Notes under the pieces: model-generated
Seen by the model: only the letters and a program-made list of their open reading frames with translations
Database searches by the model: none
What the model was told of the DNA's origin: nothing
Position numbers and translations under genes: made by a program
Assembly (NCBI RefSeq): GCF_036894955.1
Contig: NZ_CP145905.1
Coordinates: 2,808,501-2,872,500, forward strand
Direction: 5' to 3'
DNA: 64,000 bases
DNA from: Paenibacillus sp. KS-LC4
GTDB lineage: Bacteria; Bacillota; Bacilli; Paenibacillales; Paenibacillaceae
In this document: piece by piece, positions 45,562 through 54,397 of the stretch
How positions within the stretch are numbered: position 1 is the first letter of the stretch
Layout: each line of letters begins with the position of its first letter

Positions 45562-45727
45562 TAGGGTGTGTCTGAGAACGGTGAGGGCAGCCAATTTTGC
45601 CGAATTTTCGTTCCATGCAAGGCGCGTTTGTGAAGGCGTACCGGGCGTACACCTTCGCAAACGGAACGAAGCAGAGGGCGGAAAGGCGGTGAAAGGGGCC
45701 GCTGAACCGGTTTTCAGACACGCCCTA
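45562..45727. mobile_element. Palindromic MITE-like element
   Basis: Terminal inverted repeats TAGGGTGTGTCTGAGAACGGT (45562-45582) and the complement of TAGGGCGTGTCTGAAAACCGGT (45706-45727) bound a 166-bp unit. The interior is also self-complementary: TTCGTTCC with GGAACGAA, and GTTTGTGAAGGCGTAC with GTACACCTTCGCAAAC, so the whole unit can fold into one long hairpin. No protein is encoded. The TA at each end may be a target duplication. Transposase-family assignment is not possible from this copy alone. Confidence 0.75.
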
Positions 45728-45744
45728 GTATAGGAGAAATATTT

Positions 45745-46782
45745 ATGGAAGAAATTGTTTCTCTAAATGCCTTTCAACCTTTCGACGGAATGATAAAAAT
45801 GTTTCCTCATCATAATTTCCCTTATTTTAATTGCGACTACAATTTGCTATTAACGCTTGCAAATTATTTTAAAAAAGATGAGCTGCCGATTTTGAATAAT
45901 GTCATTAGTATTTATAGATTTGATAAACAAAAAATAAAAACAAGAGGATATTTCAAGCTAGAAGTGTTGGATCTCGAGGATGGAGATAAGATACTTGAGG
46001 AAATGGGTATCTCAATTCGTAGAAAATCTCCTGCATTAGATGCTTTACAAGATGAGATCATAAACTCTATCTCTAATGGTAATCCGATTTCCATTATTAT
46101 TGATTTATTTTATCAACGCGGAAGAGACTTTTACTATAACCAAAAGCATGGCCTGCATCCTGTTTTTGTCTATGGCTTTAATCTTACTAATGAAGAAATA
46201 TATACGGTTGATGATATTAAAGAATACAGACAATATTCTTTACCATTTTCAGAATTTAAATTGTCATGCATGAGTTCAGAACACGTAAAAATGCCAAATT
46301 ACTTTTGGGAATATGCACTAGTGTCCCCCGCTGATCATGATATTTTGAACAGTGAGCAGCTAGCACAAACAAACATCAATAAATTTGTAGAAAATATGTG
46401 CAGGTATCAAAATGAAATAACGGAAAGTTTGAATAATATATTGTTGTTGGCAGAACATTTCGAGCTTATTATAACAAATGAAACGATTATAGAAACACTA
46501 AGCAGTACTATTTATAGAAAATGTTCTGAGAAATACAGGTTAAATACTCTCTATAAGTACAACATTGATCATATCCATGCAAAACATACGCTTGACCCGT
46601 TAATGGACCATATTATTAATGATTGGAAGACAGTAAGGATCTATTCGAATAAAGCCATCATGTCCAAAAAGTTCACTGGGGAAATAATAGACAAGTGCAT
46701 TGGTTTATTGAAAAAAATATATACGAATGAAGTACATTTTAATAATCAATTTTATTTAATGTTAAAGGCTGCGAGATTGTAA
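45745..46782 (+). CDS. BtrH-like protein, copy 2 (possible acyltransferase)
   Basis: A 345-residue AT-rich gene with a TAGGAGAAA site before the ATG. It shares a central block with the protein at 33375 (LHPVFVYGF with His138, then EIYTVDD and a Phe-rich tail). Unlike that copy, it keeps a cysteine (Cys30, in YFNCDYNLLLTLANYF) placed like the nucleophile of BtrH and other papain-fold transferases, so Cys30-His138-Asp could be a catalytic set. BtrH moves an acyl chain from an ACP onto an amine in butirosin synthesis; a like step from ACP1 or ACP2 is possible here. Assignment rests on pattern only. Confidence 0.52.
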   Translation: MEEIVSLNAFQPFDGMIKMFPHHNFPYFNCDYNLLLTLANYFKKDELPILNNVISIYRFDKQKIKTRGYFKLEVLDLEDGDKILEEMGISIRRKSPALDALQDEIINSISNGNPISIIIDLFYQRGRDFYYNQKHGLHPVFVYGFNLTNEEIYTVDDIKEYRQYSLPFSEFKLSCMSSEHVKMPNYFWEYALVSPADHDILNSEQLAQTNINKFVENMCRYQNEITESLNNILLLAEHFELIITNETIIETLSSTIYRKCSEKYRLNTLYKYNIDHIHAKHTLDPLMDHIINDWKTVRIYSNKAIMSKKFTGEIIDKCIGLLKKIYTNEVHFNNQFYLMLKAARL

Positions 46783-46875
46783 AGCTGAACCAACAATATA
46801 AGTCAGGTAAAATCACATTTAATAGTGCTAGAAATGAGCCAGACATTGATTTGGCACCTAACTACTATAACTAGA

Positions 46876-46921
46876 AAATAAACCGATTACTGTCTCTGAC
46901 AGTGAACGGTTTATTTTTTTG
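46876..46921 (+). terminator. Intrinsic terminator closing the island
   Basis: AAATAAACCGATTACTGT pairs with ACAGTGAACGGTTTATTT, followed by a T run. It lies about 100 bp after the last island gene. Confidence 0.85.
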
Positions 46922-47047
46922 AAGTGTTTACGCTTAACCCTCTTTGCATAAGCATAAGCAGCTGTTAAAATTCGCAGGGCCAAGCTTCCGTTCTGGGCGC
47001 ACGGGAATAAAATGAAGGGAAACGAAAGCGTAAAGGGGGTTCGCCAA

Positions 47048-47371
47048 ATGCAAAAGAGGTTCCTCAGTCTAACTTTTCTGGTGGTTTTGTTTATTGGAGT
47101 AAGCCTCTGGAGTTCTGCATTGCTAGCTGTATCTGCTGCTGATATCTGTACACCTGCTGATACCGAGCAGCAGACGAATGCGACCACTGCACCAGCATTA
47201 GGCTCCAACTGTAACGAGCATACAGGTCATGGTTCTTCTGATCCGGCTGCTACCGCTTCAGGTGATCAGCTTAATGATGAGCAGGTGGGGTGGCTGCTTA
47301 CGGGTGTCATTGCTTTATTTCTAGTCATCGTCGTCATATGGCGCCGGCAAGTGTTCAAGTCAAAGCGTTAG
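47048..47371 (+). CDS. Small exported membrane protein of unknown function
   Basis: A 107-residue protein with an N-terminal signal sequence (KRFLSLTFLVVLFIGVS), a short Thr/Ala-rich extracellular part with two cysteines, and a C-terminal membrane segment (GWLLTGVIALFLVIVVIW) ending in basic residues. The ATG at 47048 follows AAAGGGGGT; an earlier in-frame ATG at 47012 is less likely. No family was recognised. Confidence 0.55.
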   Translation: MQKRFLSLTFLVVLFIGVSLWSSALLAVSAADICTPADTEQQTNATTAPALGSNCNEHTGHGSSDPAATASGDQLNDEQVGWLLTGVIALFLVIVVIWRRQVFKSKR

Positions 47372-48072
47372 GTGAGAAAGGAGTGGCGTAGCTCAACAGA
47401 AAGGGCTGCATCGTTATGCCGCAGACACAAGTAATAGCCGGTAAAGTTTCAGCCATCTGCGGCTTAAGATTTTTTTCTGCAAAATGGTGAGTTATAACAT
47501 AAATTGAGAAAGAATATATGTGCATTTGGTGCAGATTATACTATCATTTTGAATGAGTTAGTTACTGTATCGTTTGTCAGGACAAGCCTTTGGAAAATAA
47601 ACAGCTGAAACAGTTGTGTGTGTATGTGTTGTTGTTTAAGTCATTGATTAGGAATGTAGCTTTGTTATATGCTCAAGTTCTTGTCGTTTGGCGTTGGCTG
47701 CATCGACGATAGCATGTAACCGATTGCCTACTGAAACACATCGCCTCGTTGAGACCGTAATTTGCCGAGTTATCCCTACTTCGATTTCCCCTCGTTCATT
47801 TGCTAAAAATAGCCTAAAGGACTCTCCATTACCACTTTCAGATAGTACTGCATTTTTCAAAAGCGACTTTACAAAACCAAAAAAATCCGTAAGTGTTGAT
47901 ACTGCGCGAAATTAGCTGATTTTTTCATTATTCTTTCATTATTCTTTTATTAGCCTTCGTTATAATCAAATATAGCTGCTATTCAGTTACAGATATATTT
48001 CTATCCCGCTCTTCCAACTATTTTCTACTCTTCGTCATTTCACTTCAAGCGCTATATTAAAGGAGAAAAATT
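47372..48072. other. 700-bp intergenic region before the surface-protein gene
   Basis: There is no convincing gene. A GCCGCAGA/TCTGCGGC stem (47418-47463) with T-rich sequence beyond it may end the upstream gene. A minus-strand frame (47860-47648) has no family resemblance. Three imperfect TTCATTATTC-type direct repeats lie at 47923-47953, just before a TATAAT box at 47961-47966, the possible -10 element for the surface-protein gene; no good -35 was found. The gene's own AAAGGAGAAA site is at 48058-48067. Confidence 0.45.
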
Positions 48073-51000
48073 ATGAAAAAATCAGTGTTATGTTTATTAA
48101 TTGCATTATTTACGTTCGGGACTACATTCTCGCAAATACTACCTGTTTATGCAGATGCGAACGATTTTACTTTTACAATCGGTTCCAATGGCGCAACGGT
48201 CACGGACTATAGGGGTACGGATCTTAATGTGGTTATTCCCGATGAATACTCGGGTACGACGGTAACCGAAATTGGGAGATCAGCATTTGATACGTACAAT
48301 ACGGGCAAGCCTAAAATTACGAGCGTCGTGATTCCGAACAGCGTGAAGGTCATTCAAACGTATGGATTCCGTTACACCGGCCTCACTTCCATCGACCTCC
48401 CAGACAGCTTGTTAACGATTGGTTCCAGCGCATTCGAGAACAATCCGCTTACATCAGTCGTTTTTCCAGATAGTGTGACGATGATCGGCAACTATTCTTT
48501 TTATATGAATAATTTGACAACGATTAAATTATCGGAAAATTTGAAGACGATTAATGGCGGGGCCTTCGACACCAATCACATTACGAAACTTGTCATCCCG
48601 GCTGGCGTAACGAATGTCGCCAGTAGTTCATTTTATAATAACAACTTGACAAGCATAACGGTGTTAGGCAATGCAACAACTTTTGGGACAGGTGTATTTG
48701 CTAGTAATCCAAGCAATCTAAAAATATTCGGAATTGCGAATTCTCCCGCAGCTGTTTATGCATCGAGCAACGGACATACGTTTGTGGACGGAACAGAGTT
48801 ATTTCTAGCAATTTCTAGCGCCAAGTCGTTGTTGAAAACTAATCTGGTGGGCAATGGCGTAGGGCAAGTTCCGGCCAATGCCTACAATGATTTATCGGCA
48901 GAGTATGACGCCGCCATGCTTTTTATCGACGGAATCGGAAATGCCACCATCGCCACTGATCTGACTAACGCCGCAGCTCCTCTGACCTCTTCAATCGCTG
49001 CATTCAGTGCGCAAATTGTTCAGGCTGGCAATCCCGCAGCGCTGGCAGCGGCAATCACGGCGGCGCAGCAGGCATTGAGGGATCATCCGCAAGGAACGGA
49101 TGTAGGACAGACTTCGGCAGGAACGCGCACCGTGCTGGAATCTGCGGTGGATGCGGCGCAGCAGGTTCTCGATAACGCGGGCAATTACACGCAAGCTCAA
49201 CTGGATACTACTGTTAACCAGTTAAATGCAGCGGTTCAGGTCTTTAATGCCGCTGTTATCCAAGCGGGTATTCCAACGGCGCTGGACGCGGCAATTACGG
49301 CGGCGCAGCAGGCGTTGACAGATCATCCACAAGGGGTGAACGTAGGGCAGGTGTCAGCGGGAACGCGCACCGCACTGGAAACGGCAGTTGATACGGCGAA
49401 GCAGATTCTGGATAACGCGGGCAATTACACGCAGGCTCAACTAGATACAGCGGTGAACCAGTTGAATGCAGCGGTTCAAGATTTTAATGCCGCCATTCTT
49501 CAAACCGGCATTCCAACGGCGCTGGATGCGGCGATTACAGCGGCGCAGCAGGCGCTGACGGATCATCCGGAAGGAACGGAAGTAGGACAGACATCGGCAG
49601 GAACGCGCACCGCTTTGGAAACGGCTGTGGGTACGGCGCAGCAGATTCTGAATAACGCGGGCAATTACACGCAGGCTCAACTAGATACAGCGGTGAACCA
49701 GTTAAATGCAGCGGTTCAAGACTTTAATGCCGCTGTTATCCAAGCTGGTGTGCCAACGGCGTTGGATGCAGCGATCATGGCGGCACAGCAGGCGTTGACG
49801 GATCATCCGGAAGGAACGGAAGTAGGGCAGACTTCGGCAGGAACGCGCACCGCTTTGGAAACGGCGGTGGGTACGGCGAAGCAGGTTCTGGATAACGCGG
49901 GCAATTACACGCAGGCTCAACTAGATACAGCGGTGAACCAGTTAAATGCAGCGGTTCAGGTTTTTAATGCCGCTGTTATCCAAGCTGGTGTGCCAACGGC
50001 GCTGGATGCGGCGATCACGGCGGCACAGCAGGCGTTGACGGATCATCCGGAAGGAACGGAAGTAGGGCAGACTTCGGCAGGAACGCGCACCACGCTGGAA
50101 ACGGCGGTGGATACGGCGCAGCAGATTCTGGATAACGCGGGCAATTACACGCAGGCTCAACTAGATATAGCGGTTGACCAATTAAATGCAGCAGTTCAGG
50201 TTTTTAATGCCGCTGTTATCCAAGCGGGTATTCCGACGGCGCTGGATGCGGCGATCACGGCGGCACAGCAGGCGTTGACGGATCATCCGGAAGGAACGGA
50301 AGTAGGGCAGACTTCGGCAGGAACGCGCACCACGCTGGAAACGGCGGTGGATACGGCGCAGCAGATTCTGGATAACGCGGGCAATTACACGCAGGCTCAA
50401 CTGGATATAGCGGTTGACCAGTTAAATGCAGCAGTTCAAGACTTTAATGCCGCTGTTATCCAAGCGGGTATTCCGACGGCGCTGGGTGTTGCGATCACGG
50501 CGGCGCAGCAGGCGTTGACGGATCATCCGGAAGGAACGGAAGTAGGGCAGACTTCGGCAGGAACGCGCACCACGCTGGAAACGGCGGTGGATACGGCGCA
50601 GCAGATTCTGGATAACGCGGGCAATTACACGCAGGCTCAACTGGATATAGCGGTTGACCAATTAAATGCAGCAGTTCAAGACTTTAATGCCGCTGTTATC
50701 CAAGCGGGTATTCCGACGGCGCTGGTAGCTGCGATCACGGCGGCGCAGCAGGCGTTGACGGATCATCCGGAAGGAACGGAAGTAGGGCAAGCTTCAGCAG
50801 GAGATCGCGCTGCCTTGCAGACCGTGATAGATGCAGCGCGGACTATTGCCGACGATGCAGAAAATCAATCTCAGACTCGTTTGGATGAAGCTACTGCCCG
50901 TTTGAACGACGCTATGGCGGTATTTGAAGCAACGTGGGTGGGGATCGTGCTAACCGCATCGGCCAATGATTTGTACGGAACGAGCGACACGCTTCGCTTT

Positions 51001-52908
51001 ACGGTATTTTACGGATATGAAGTAACCGTCATAGGTACACCGGTCGTTCCAATCAGCATTGGAGACGATTCCGTCGCCCAGACGGTATATGCCTCATATA
51101 TAGGAGCGCGCGGTGAGGCATTGACAAAACTTACTTTTGAATTCGAAGTTCCTGCTGGGCTCGCGGATATTGATGGAATTAAAGTTGCTGCATCATTGGA
51201 GCTACCAGACGGTGCAAGCATCGTTCGCACCTCCAGCGGTCGACCGGCTTTGCTAACTTACGTAGCACCGGACGCGAGCGGAATACGTATCGTAGCCATA
51301 CCGCCCGAAGTTGCCCTGACGGTTGCACCGAATGGATCAGAACGTAAAGCGATTAGCGTGATTGCAAACGTGTTCGGAGAAGCTGCGGGAAATGTGCTGA
51401 CGCAGCTACGTTGGCTGCCTGGAAGTGTTAGCAAAGTTGAATTTGCCCGCGGAACGAAAGGAACCGATATTTTGGCCACATCTGAATTCACCATTAATGC
51501 CAACGGCGACTATACCGTTTATGCCCTAGACGAAGCAGGAAATGAAGCAGTGAAAACCATCACTGTTACTGGGATATCAACCCCGTCTTCGTCGGATAAT
51601 AGCAATCGACCGGTCACATCGGGGACGACTGTGAAGTTAGAGCCGAGTGGCGGGATTACAATTCCAGTCGATCCATCCGACATCAAACAAGTCAAGCGTT
51701 CGGACGGCACGGTGATCGAGCAAGTCATCCTCCCCGAACGGGCGAGGGAGCAAGTGCTTGTACTCCTGAAAAATGCGCTGGAACCGATCGTCAGAATTAC
51801 AATCGACAATCGGAAGCAAGCGGTACAGGCGCAGCTTCAAGCTGACTGGATCGTGGATATGGTCAAAGCTAATCCTAATACAATTGTTGAGGTGAGATTG
51901 AACGATTCTAGCTACCAATTGCGGTTAAGCGCGATTAATCTGACCGGCTTGGCGGAGCGTCTCGACGCGGAAGTATCGAGTTTGACCGTAAACATCATAC
52001 AGGAGCTGGGAGGCGAGCAAATTCGACAAGAGATCAATCGGATCGGCGTTTCCCAAGGTTTCTCTGTTTTCGCCGACGTCATTGACTACAAGGTGCTGGT
52101 CGAAGCAAACGGGCAAATGTTGGAGGTGCATGACTTTGGTGGAGCGTACTCGCTCCGGACCATTAAGTTGGACGGAGAGAACACAAATCGTAACCTAGTT
52201 GCCGTTCAGTATATTCCGGAAAACAGAACTGTCGTTTTTGTTCCGGCAAAAATGGAAAACGGTCCAGACGGCACTAACGAAGCGATTCTGAACGTGCCGC
52301 ATAACAGCTTGTACACAGTCGTAAATGTGCAAGCCCGAACATTCGCTGATTTAACTGGACACTGGGCGAAAGCGGATGTAGAGCATCTGGCGTCCAAGCT
52401 GCTGGTGAACGGCGTAGCGGCCGACCGTTTTGACTCAGAGGGAACCATTACACGAGCGGAATTTTCCGCCTTACTCGTTCGTGCGCTAGGGCTATCCGTG
52501 AAAGGGAGCGAGGGCGGTAATCGTTTTGCGGATGTCCCTGCATCCGCATGGTATGCATCTGCAGTAAATGCGGCAGTGGCTAGCGGACTGGTTAGCGGCA
52601 CCGGTGCCGGCCGCTTTGCGCCAAACGAACCAATTACCCGCGAGCAAATGGCCGTTGTCATTGCTAGTGCCTTAACCTTCATCAACCATGGAACTGGTAG
52701 CGATGGGCAAAAGGGAGGTTATTTGGATGCTTTCACCGATCGAGACTCCATTTCTTCATGGGCGCAAGCTGCGGTAGTCCGAGCATTGGAAGACGGCATT
52801 ATGAAAGGAATGGATGACGGCCGCTTTGCCCCGAGAAAGAATGTAACGAGGGCGCAGGCAGCGGTTATACTGAAAAGGTTCCTGCAATTTGTGGATTTTA
52901 TCAATTAA
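48073..52908 (+). CDS. Large SLH surface protein with BspA-like LRRs and 80-residue repeats
   Basis: A 1611-residue secreted wall protein. It has a signal peptide (about 1-29), then BspA-type leucine-rich repeats (about 60-230: repeated TSxxIPxSVxxIGxxAF-like units). Eight 80-residue helical repeats run from residue 327 to about 957; seven are nearly identical (ITAAQQALTDHPEGTEVGQ type), while the eighth has drifted. A beta-rich region with a cohesin-like stretch and Ser-rich linker follows, and three S-layer-homology domains lie at about 1420-1611 (WAKADVEHLASKLLVNG, WYASAVNAAVASGLVSG, WAQAAVVRALEDGIMKG). SLH domains bind pyruvylated wall polymer, so this is a non-covalent surface protein, perhaps for adhesion. 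No enzyme domain is seen. Confidence 0.88.
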   Translation: MKKSVLCLLIALFTFGTTFSQILPVYADANDFTFTIGSNGATVTDYRGTDLNVVIPDEYSGTTVTEIGRSAFDTYNTGKPKITSVVIPNSVKVIQTYGFRYTGLTSIDLPDSLLTIGSSAFENNPLTSVVFPDSVTMIGNYSFYMNNLTTIKLSENLKTINGGAFDTNHITKLVIPAGVTNVASSSFYNNNLTSITVLGNATTFGTGVFASNPSNLKIFGIANSPAAVYASSNGHTFVDGTELFLAISSAKSLLKTNLVGNGVGQVPANAYNDLSAEYDAAMLFIDGIGNATIATDLTNAAAPLTSSIAAFSAQIVQAGNPAALAAAITAAQQALRDHPQGTDVGQTSAGTRTVLESAVDAAQQVLDNAGNYTQAQLDTTVNQLNAAVQVFNAAVIQAGIPTALDAAITAAQQALTDHPQGVNVGQVSAGTRTALETAVDTAKQILDNAGNYTQAQLDTAVNQLNAAVQDFNAAILQTGIPTALDAAITAAQQALTDHPEGTEVGQTSAGTRTALETAVGTAQQILNNAGNYTQAQLDTAVNQLNAAVQDFNAAVIQAGVPTALDAAIMAAQQALTDHPEGTEVGQTSAGTRTALETAVGTAKQVLDNAGNYTQAQLDTAVNQLNAAVQVFNAAVIQAGVPTALDAAITAAQQALTDHPEGTEVGQTSAGTRTTLETAVDTAQQILDNAGNYTQAQLDIAVDQLNAAVQVFNAAVIQAGIPTALDAAITAAQQALTDHPEGTEVGQTSAGTRTTLETAVDTAQQILDNAGNYTQAQLDIAVDQLNAAVQDFNAAVIQAGIPTALGVAITAAQQALTDHPEGTEVGQTSAGTRTTLETAVDTAQQILDNAGNYTQAQLDIAVDQLNAAVQDFNAAVIQAGIPTALVAAITAAQQALTDHPEGTEVGQASAGDRAALQTVIDAARTIADDAENQSQTRLDEATARLNDAMAVFEATWVGIVLTASANDLYGTSDTLRFTVFYGYEVTVIGTPVVPISIGDDSVAQTVYASYIGARGEALTKLTFEFEVPAGLADIDGIKVAASLELPDGASIVRTSSGRPALLTYVAPDASGIRIVAIPPEVALTVAPNGSERKAISVIANVFGEAAGNVLTQLRWLPGSVSKVEFARGTKGTDILATSEFTINANGDYTVYALDEAGNEAVKTITVTGISTPSSSDNSNRPVTSGTTVKLEPSGGITIPVDPSDIKQVKRSDGTVIEQVILPERAREQVLVLLKNALEPIVRITIDNRKQAVQAQLQADWIVDMVKANPNTIVEVRLNDSSYQLRLSAINLTGLAERLDAEVSSLTVNIIQELGGEQIRQEINRIGVSQGFSVFADVIDYKVLVEANGQMLEVHDFGGAYSLRTIKLDGENTNRNLVAVQYIPENRTVVFVPAKMENGPDGTNEAILNVPHNSLYTVVNVQARTFADLTGHWAKADVEHLASKLLVNGVAADRFDSEGTITRAEFSALLVRALGLSVKGSEGGNRFADVPASAWYASAVNAAVASGLVSGTGAGRFAPNEPITREQMAVVIASALTFINHGTGSDGQKGGYLDAFTDRDSISSWAQAAVVRALEDGIMKGMDDGRFAPRKNVTRAQAAVILKRFLQFVDFIN
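49051..50940 (+). repeat. Tandem 240-bp repeats inside the surface-protein gene
   Basis: Units start at 49051, 49291, 49531, 49771, 50011, 50251, 50491 and 50731, exactly 240 bp apart. Units five to seven are almost identical at the DNA level, including silent positions, while the first two and the eighth differ more. This points to recent amplification by recombination, in frame. Confidence 0.95.
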
Positions 52909-52978
52909 ATCAAGCAAACTAATCCATTCAAAATGAATCAAAATACTCATTCATAGAATCATCTGTATAACGATAGTG

Positions 52979-53008
52979 AAGGAGCTTGCCTCGTGGCGGC
53001 TCCTTTTT
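52979..53008 (+). terminator. Intrinsic terminator after surface-protein gene
   Basis: GGAGC-tt-GCC pairs with GGC-g-GCTCC, followed by TTTTT. The rest of the 319-bp gap up to the DUF6376 gene (52909-53227) shows nothing else I can support. Confidence 0.75.
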
Positions 53009-53227
53009 GTCATACAAGGAGCTGACAGATAGGTGTGAAATGTCGGTCGACAAGAGGATGGTATAAATGAAATCCACGTAATGTTCGGGCTGTTTTTGTC
53101 TCCTTTGATCTTATAACCCACCTAAATGATGGACAAGCTTTTCAATAAGGAGAAATGCAACCGTTTGGACGCCTATGCCGTATAAATAATGCCCTGTGCC
53201 ATACAAGCGGAAAGGAAGAGATAAAAC

Positions 53228-53701
53228 ATGACCATTCGTTCAGGAAAAAGCATACTTTTAATCATCGGAATGTTATTATTAGGAGGCTGCTCGTTATTCG
53301 AGGATGCCAAGCAGGCGGTCAATTCCGTATCGAGCTCGGCCGATTATGTGACGGGGGCGGCTTCGTACATGCAGACGCTGACAAGCTTTAGCGAGCAGGC
53401 GACGCAGCTTGCGGAGCAAGCCGTAAACGACGCGAGTGCACGTGCTGATTATAAGGAACAACTGGTAGCTGTGCAGGAATCTATCAAGCAGTTTGGCGAG
53501 CTGCAGGCGCCTGACTTTGCCAAGGACATCCATCAAACTGTGGTCGATTATAATTTGAAGCTGCAGGAAAGCATTGATGGGGTGCTGAAGCAAATCGAAG
53601 ACGGCAAGGCATTGGTTGACGCGACGGAAATTCCAAACACGATTAACAAAATCAACGAGCTGCTCAACCAAGTAAATCAACTTCAGCAGCTGGTATCGTA
53701 A
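53228..53701 (+). CDS. DUF6376-type lipoprotein
   Basis: A 157-residue lipoprotein with lipobox LLGGC (Cys21) and a helical body: SADYVTGAASYMQTL, QLAEQAVNDASARADYKEQL, ELQAPDFAKDIHQTVVDYN. These match the DUF6376 family of Bacillales lipoproteins as I recall it. It is predicted to be anchored to the outer face of the membrane; function is unknown. The next small gene follows by 24 bp. Confidence 0.72.
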   Translation: MTIRSGKSILLIIGMLLLGGCSLFEDAKQAVNSVSSSADYVTGAASYMQTLTSFSEQATQLAEQAVNDASARADYKEQLVAVQESIKQFGELQAPDFAKDIHQTVVDYNLKLQESIDGVLKQIEDGKALVDATEIPNTINKINELLNQVNQLQQLVS

Positions 53702-53725
53702 CGGTAAAGAGAGGAAGAATGGAAG

Positions 53726-53995
53726 ATGAAAGTTAACATTTTGCATGCGAGCATGACGAACTCCAAGGAATCTGGATTCGTAGGCAAGGTACATTTTGAA
53801 GTAGAGGGGCAGACGAATCAATACGAAATCACGCTCCACAGCCGCAAGGCGACAGAATGGGGCTATGGCTTGTTTTTCCTGAATGAATCAGGCAAGGAAG
53901 AGGATCTTTTAGCTGTTGAGGATGAGCTGGAAGAGAATGACGAGCTGTTCGATTCCCTCGTGAAGGCCGCTTGGGATACGCTTGAGAAGAAATAA
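53726..53995 (+). CDS. Small conserved-looking protein, unknown function
   Basis: An acidic 89-residue protein (VGKVHFEVEGQTNQYEITLHS, then an Asp/Glu-rich tail). A GAGAGGAAGA site lies before the ATG. The sequence is soluble with no signal peptide and I cannot name a family. Close spacing suggests co-transcription with the DUF6376 gene. Confidence 0.6.
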   Translation: MKVNILHASMTNSKESGFVGKVHFEVEGQTNQYEITLHSRKATEWGYGLFFLNESGKEEDLLAVEDELEENDELFDSLVKAAWDTLEKK

Positions 53996-54108
53996 ACGGT
54001 GATGAAGGGCTGTAGCCGATCTTTGGCGGCAAAGCTATCGTTTCGAGGGAGAAATATAAGCCCAGTTGCAAGTGCAAAACTTATAAATGCCTATATTGAG
54101 AAAAATAA

Positions 54109-54151
54109 AGCTAACGCTAGCTTGGACATGCTGTCCTCGCTGGCGTTAGCT
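54109..54151. terminator. Hairpin between the small gene and riboswitch
   Basis: AGCTAACGCTAGC (54109-54121) pairs with GCTGGCGTTAGCT (54139-54151) with one mismatch. The minus strand carries the better T-rich tail (TTTATTTTT), but the only genes nearby are on the plus strand, so direction is uncertain. Confidence 0.5.
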
Positions 54152-54184
54152 CTGTTTGCGTCATGGCAGCTGGCATAAACGCAC

Positions 54185-54213
54185 TTGTCGATCATACAAT
54201 CTAATGTTATCAT
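54185..54213 (+). promoter_or_regulatory. Candidate promoter of the cbi operon
   Basis: TTGTCG (54185-54190), a 17-bp spacer and TATCAT (54208-54213). It would start the transcript about 20 bases before the riboswitch. Confidence 0.5.
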
Positions 54214-54240
54214 TAAAATTACAATTTAATAGGAAGGGAA

Positions 54241-54365
54241 TAAGTGTCAGCAGGCGCAATGGGCGCCCAAGTTGACTTAATAGGGAAGTCGGTGAGAGAC
54301 CGGCGCGGACCCGCCACTGTATGAAGCGCATTAACGCTTCGAGCCAGGAGACCTGCTTATTTCAA
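54241..54365 (+). promoter_or_regulatory. Cobalamin riboswitch aptamer
   Basis: All the main landmarks are present in order: the GCAGG side of P1, AATAGGGAAGTCGGTGAGA (54279-54297), GGACCCGCCACTG with the B12 box at 54313-54319, a GAAGCG/CGCTTC hairpin (54323-54340) and GCCAGGAGACCTGC (54343-54356), which closes P1. It lies upstream of the corrin-ring operon and should repress it when adenosylcobalamin is plentiful. Confidence 0.95.
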
Positions 54366-54397
54366 CGACACTGTAAACCTACGTGGATATTAGGAAG

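Noticed and set aside
47648-47860. 70-codon minus-strand open frame before the surface-protein gene
   Set aside because: No recognised family, no good ribosome binding site, and isolated orientation. Left as intergenic.
49441-50661. Five nearly identical Arg-rich minus-strand frames
   Set aside because: They repeat every 240 bp because they are antisense readings of the surface-protein repeats.
49051-50940. CRISPR-like periodic repeats
   Set aside because: The 240-bp period is in frame and codes for 80-residue protein repeats; there are no short repeats with unique spacers.
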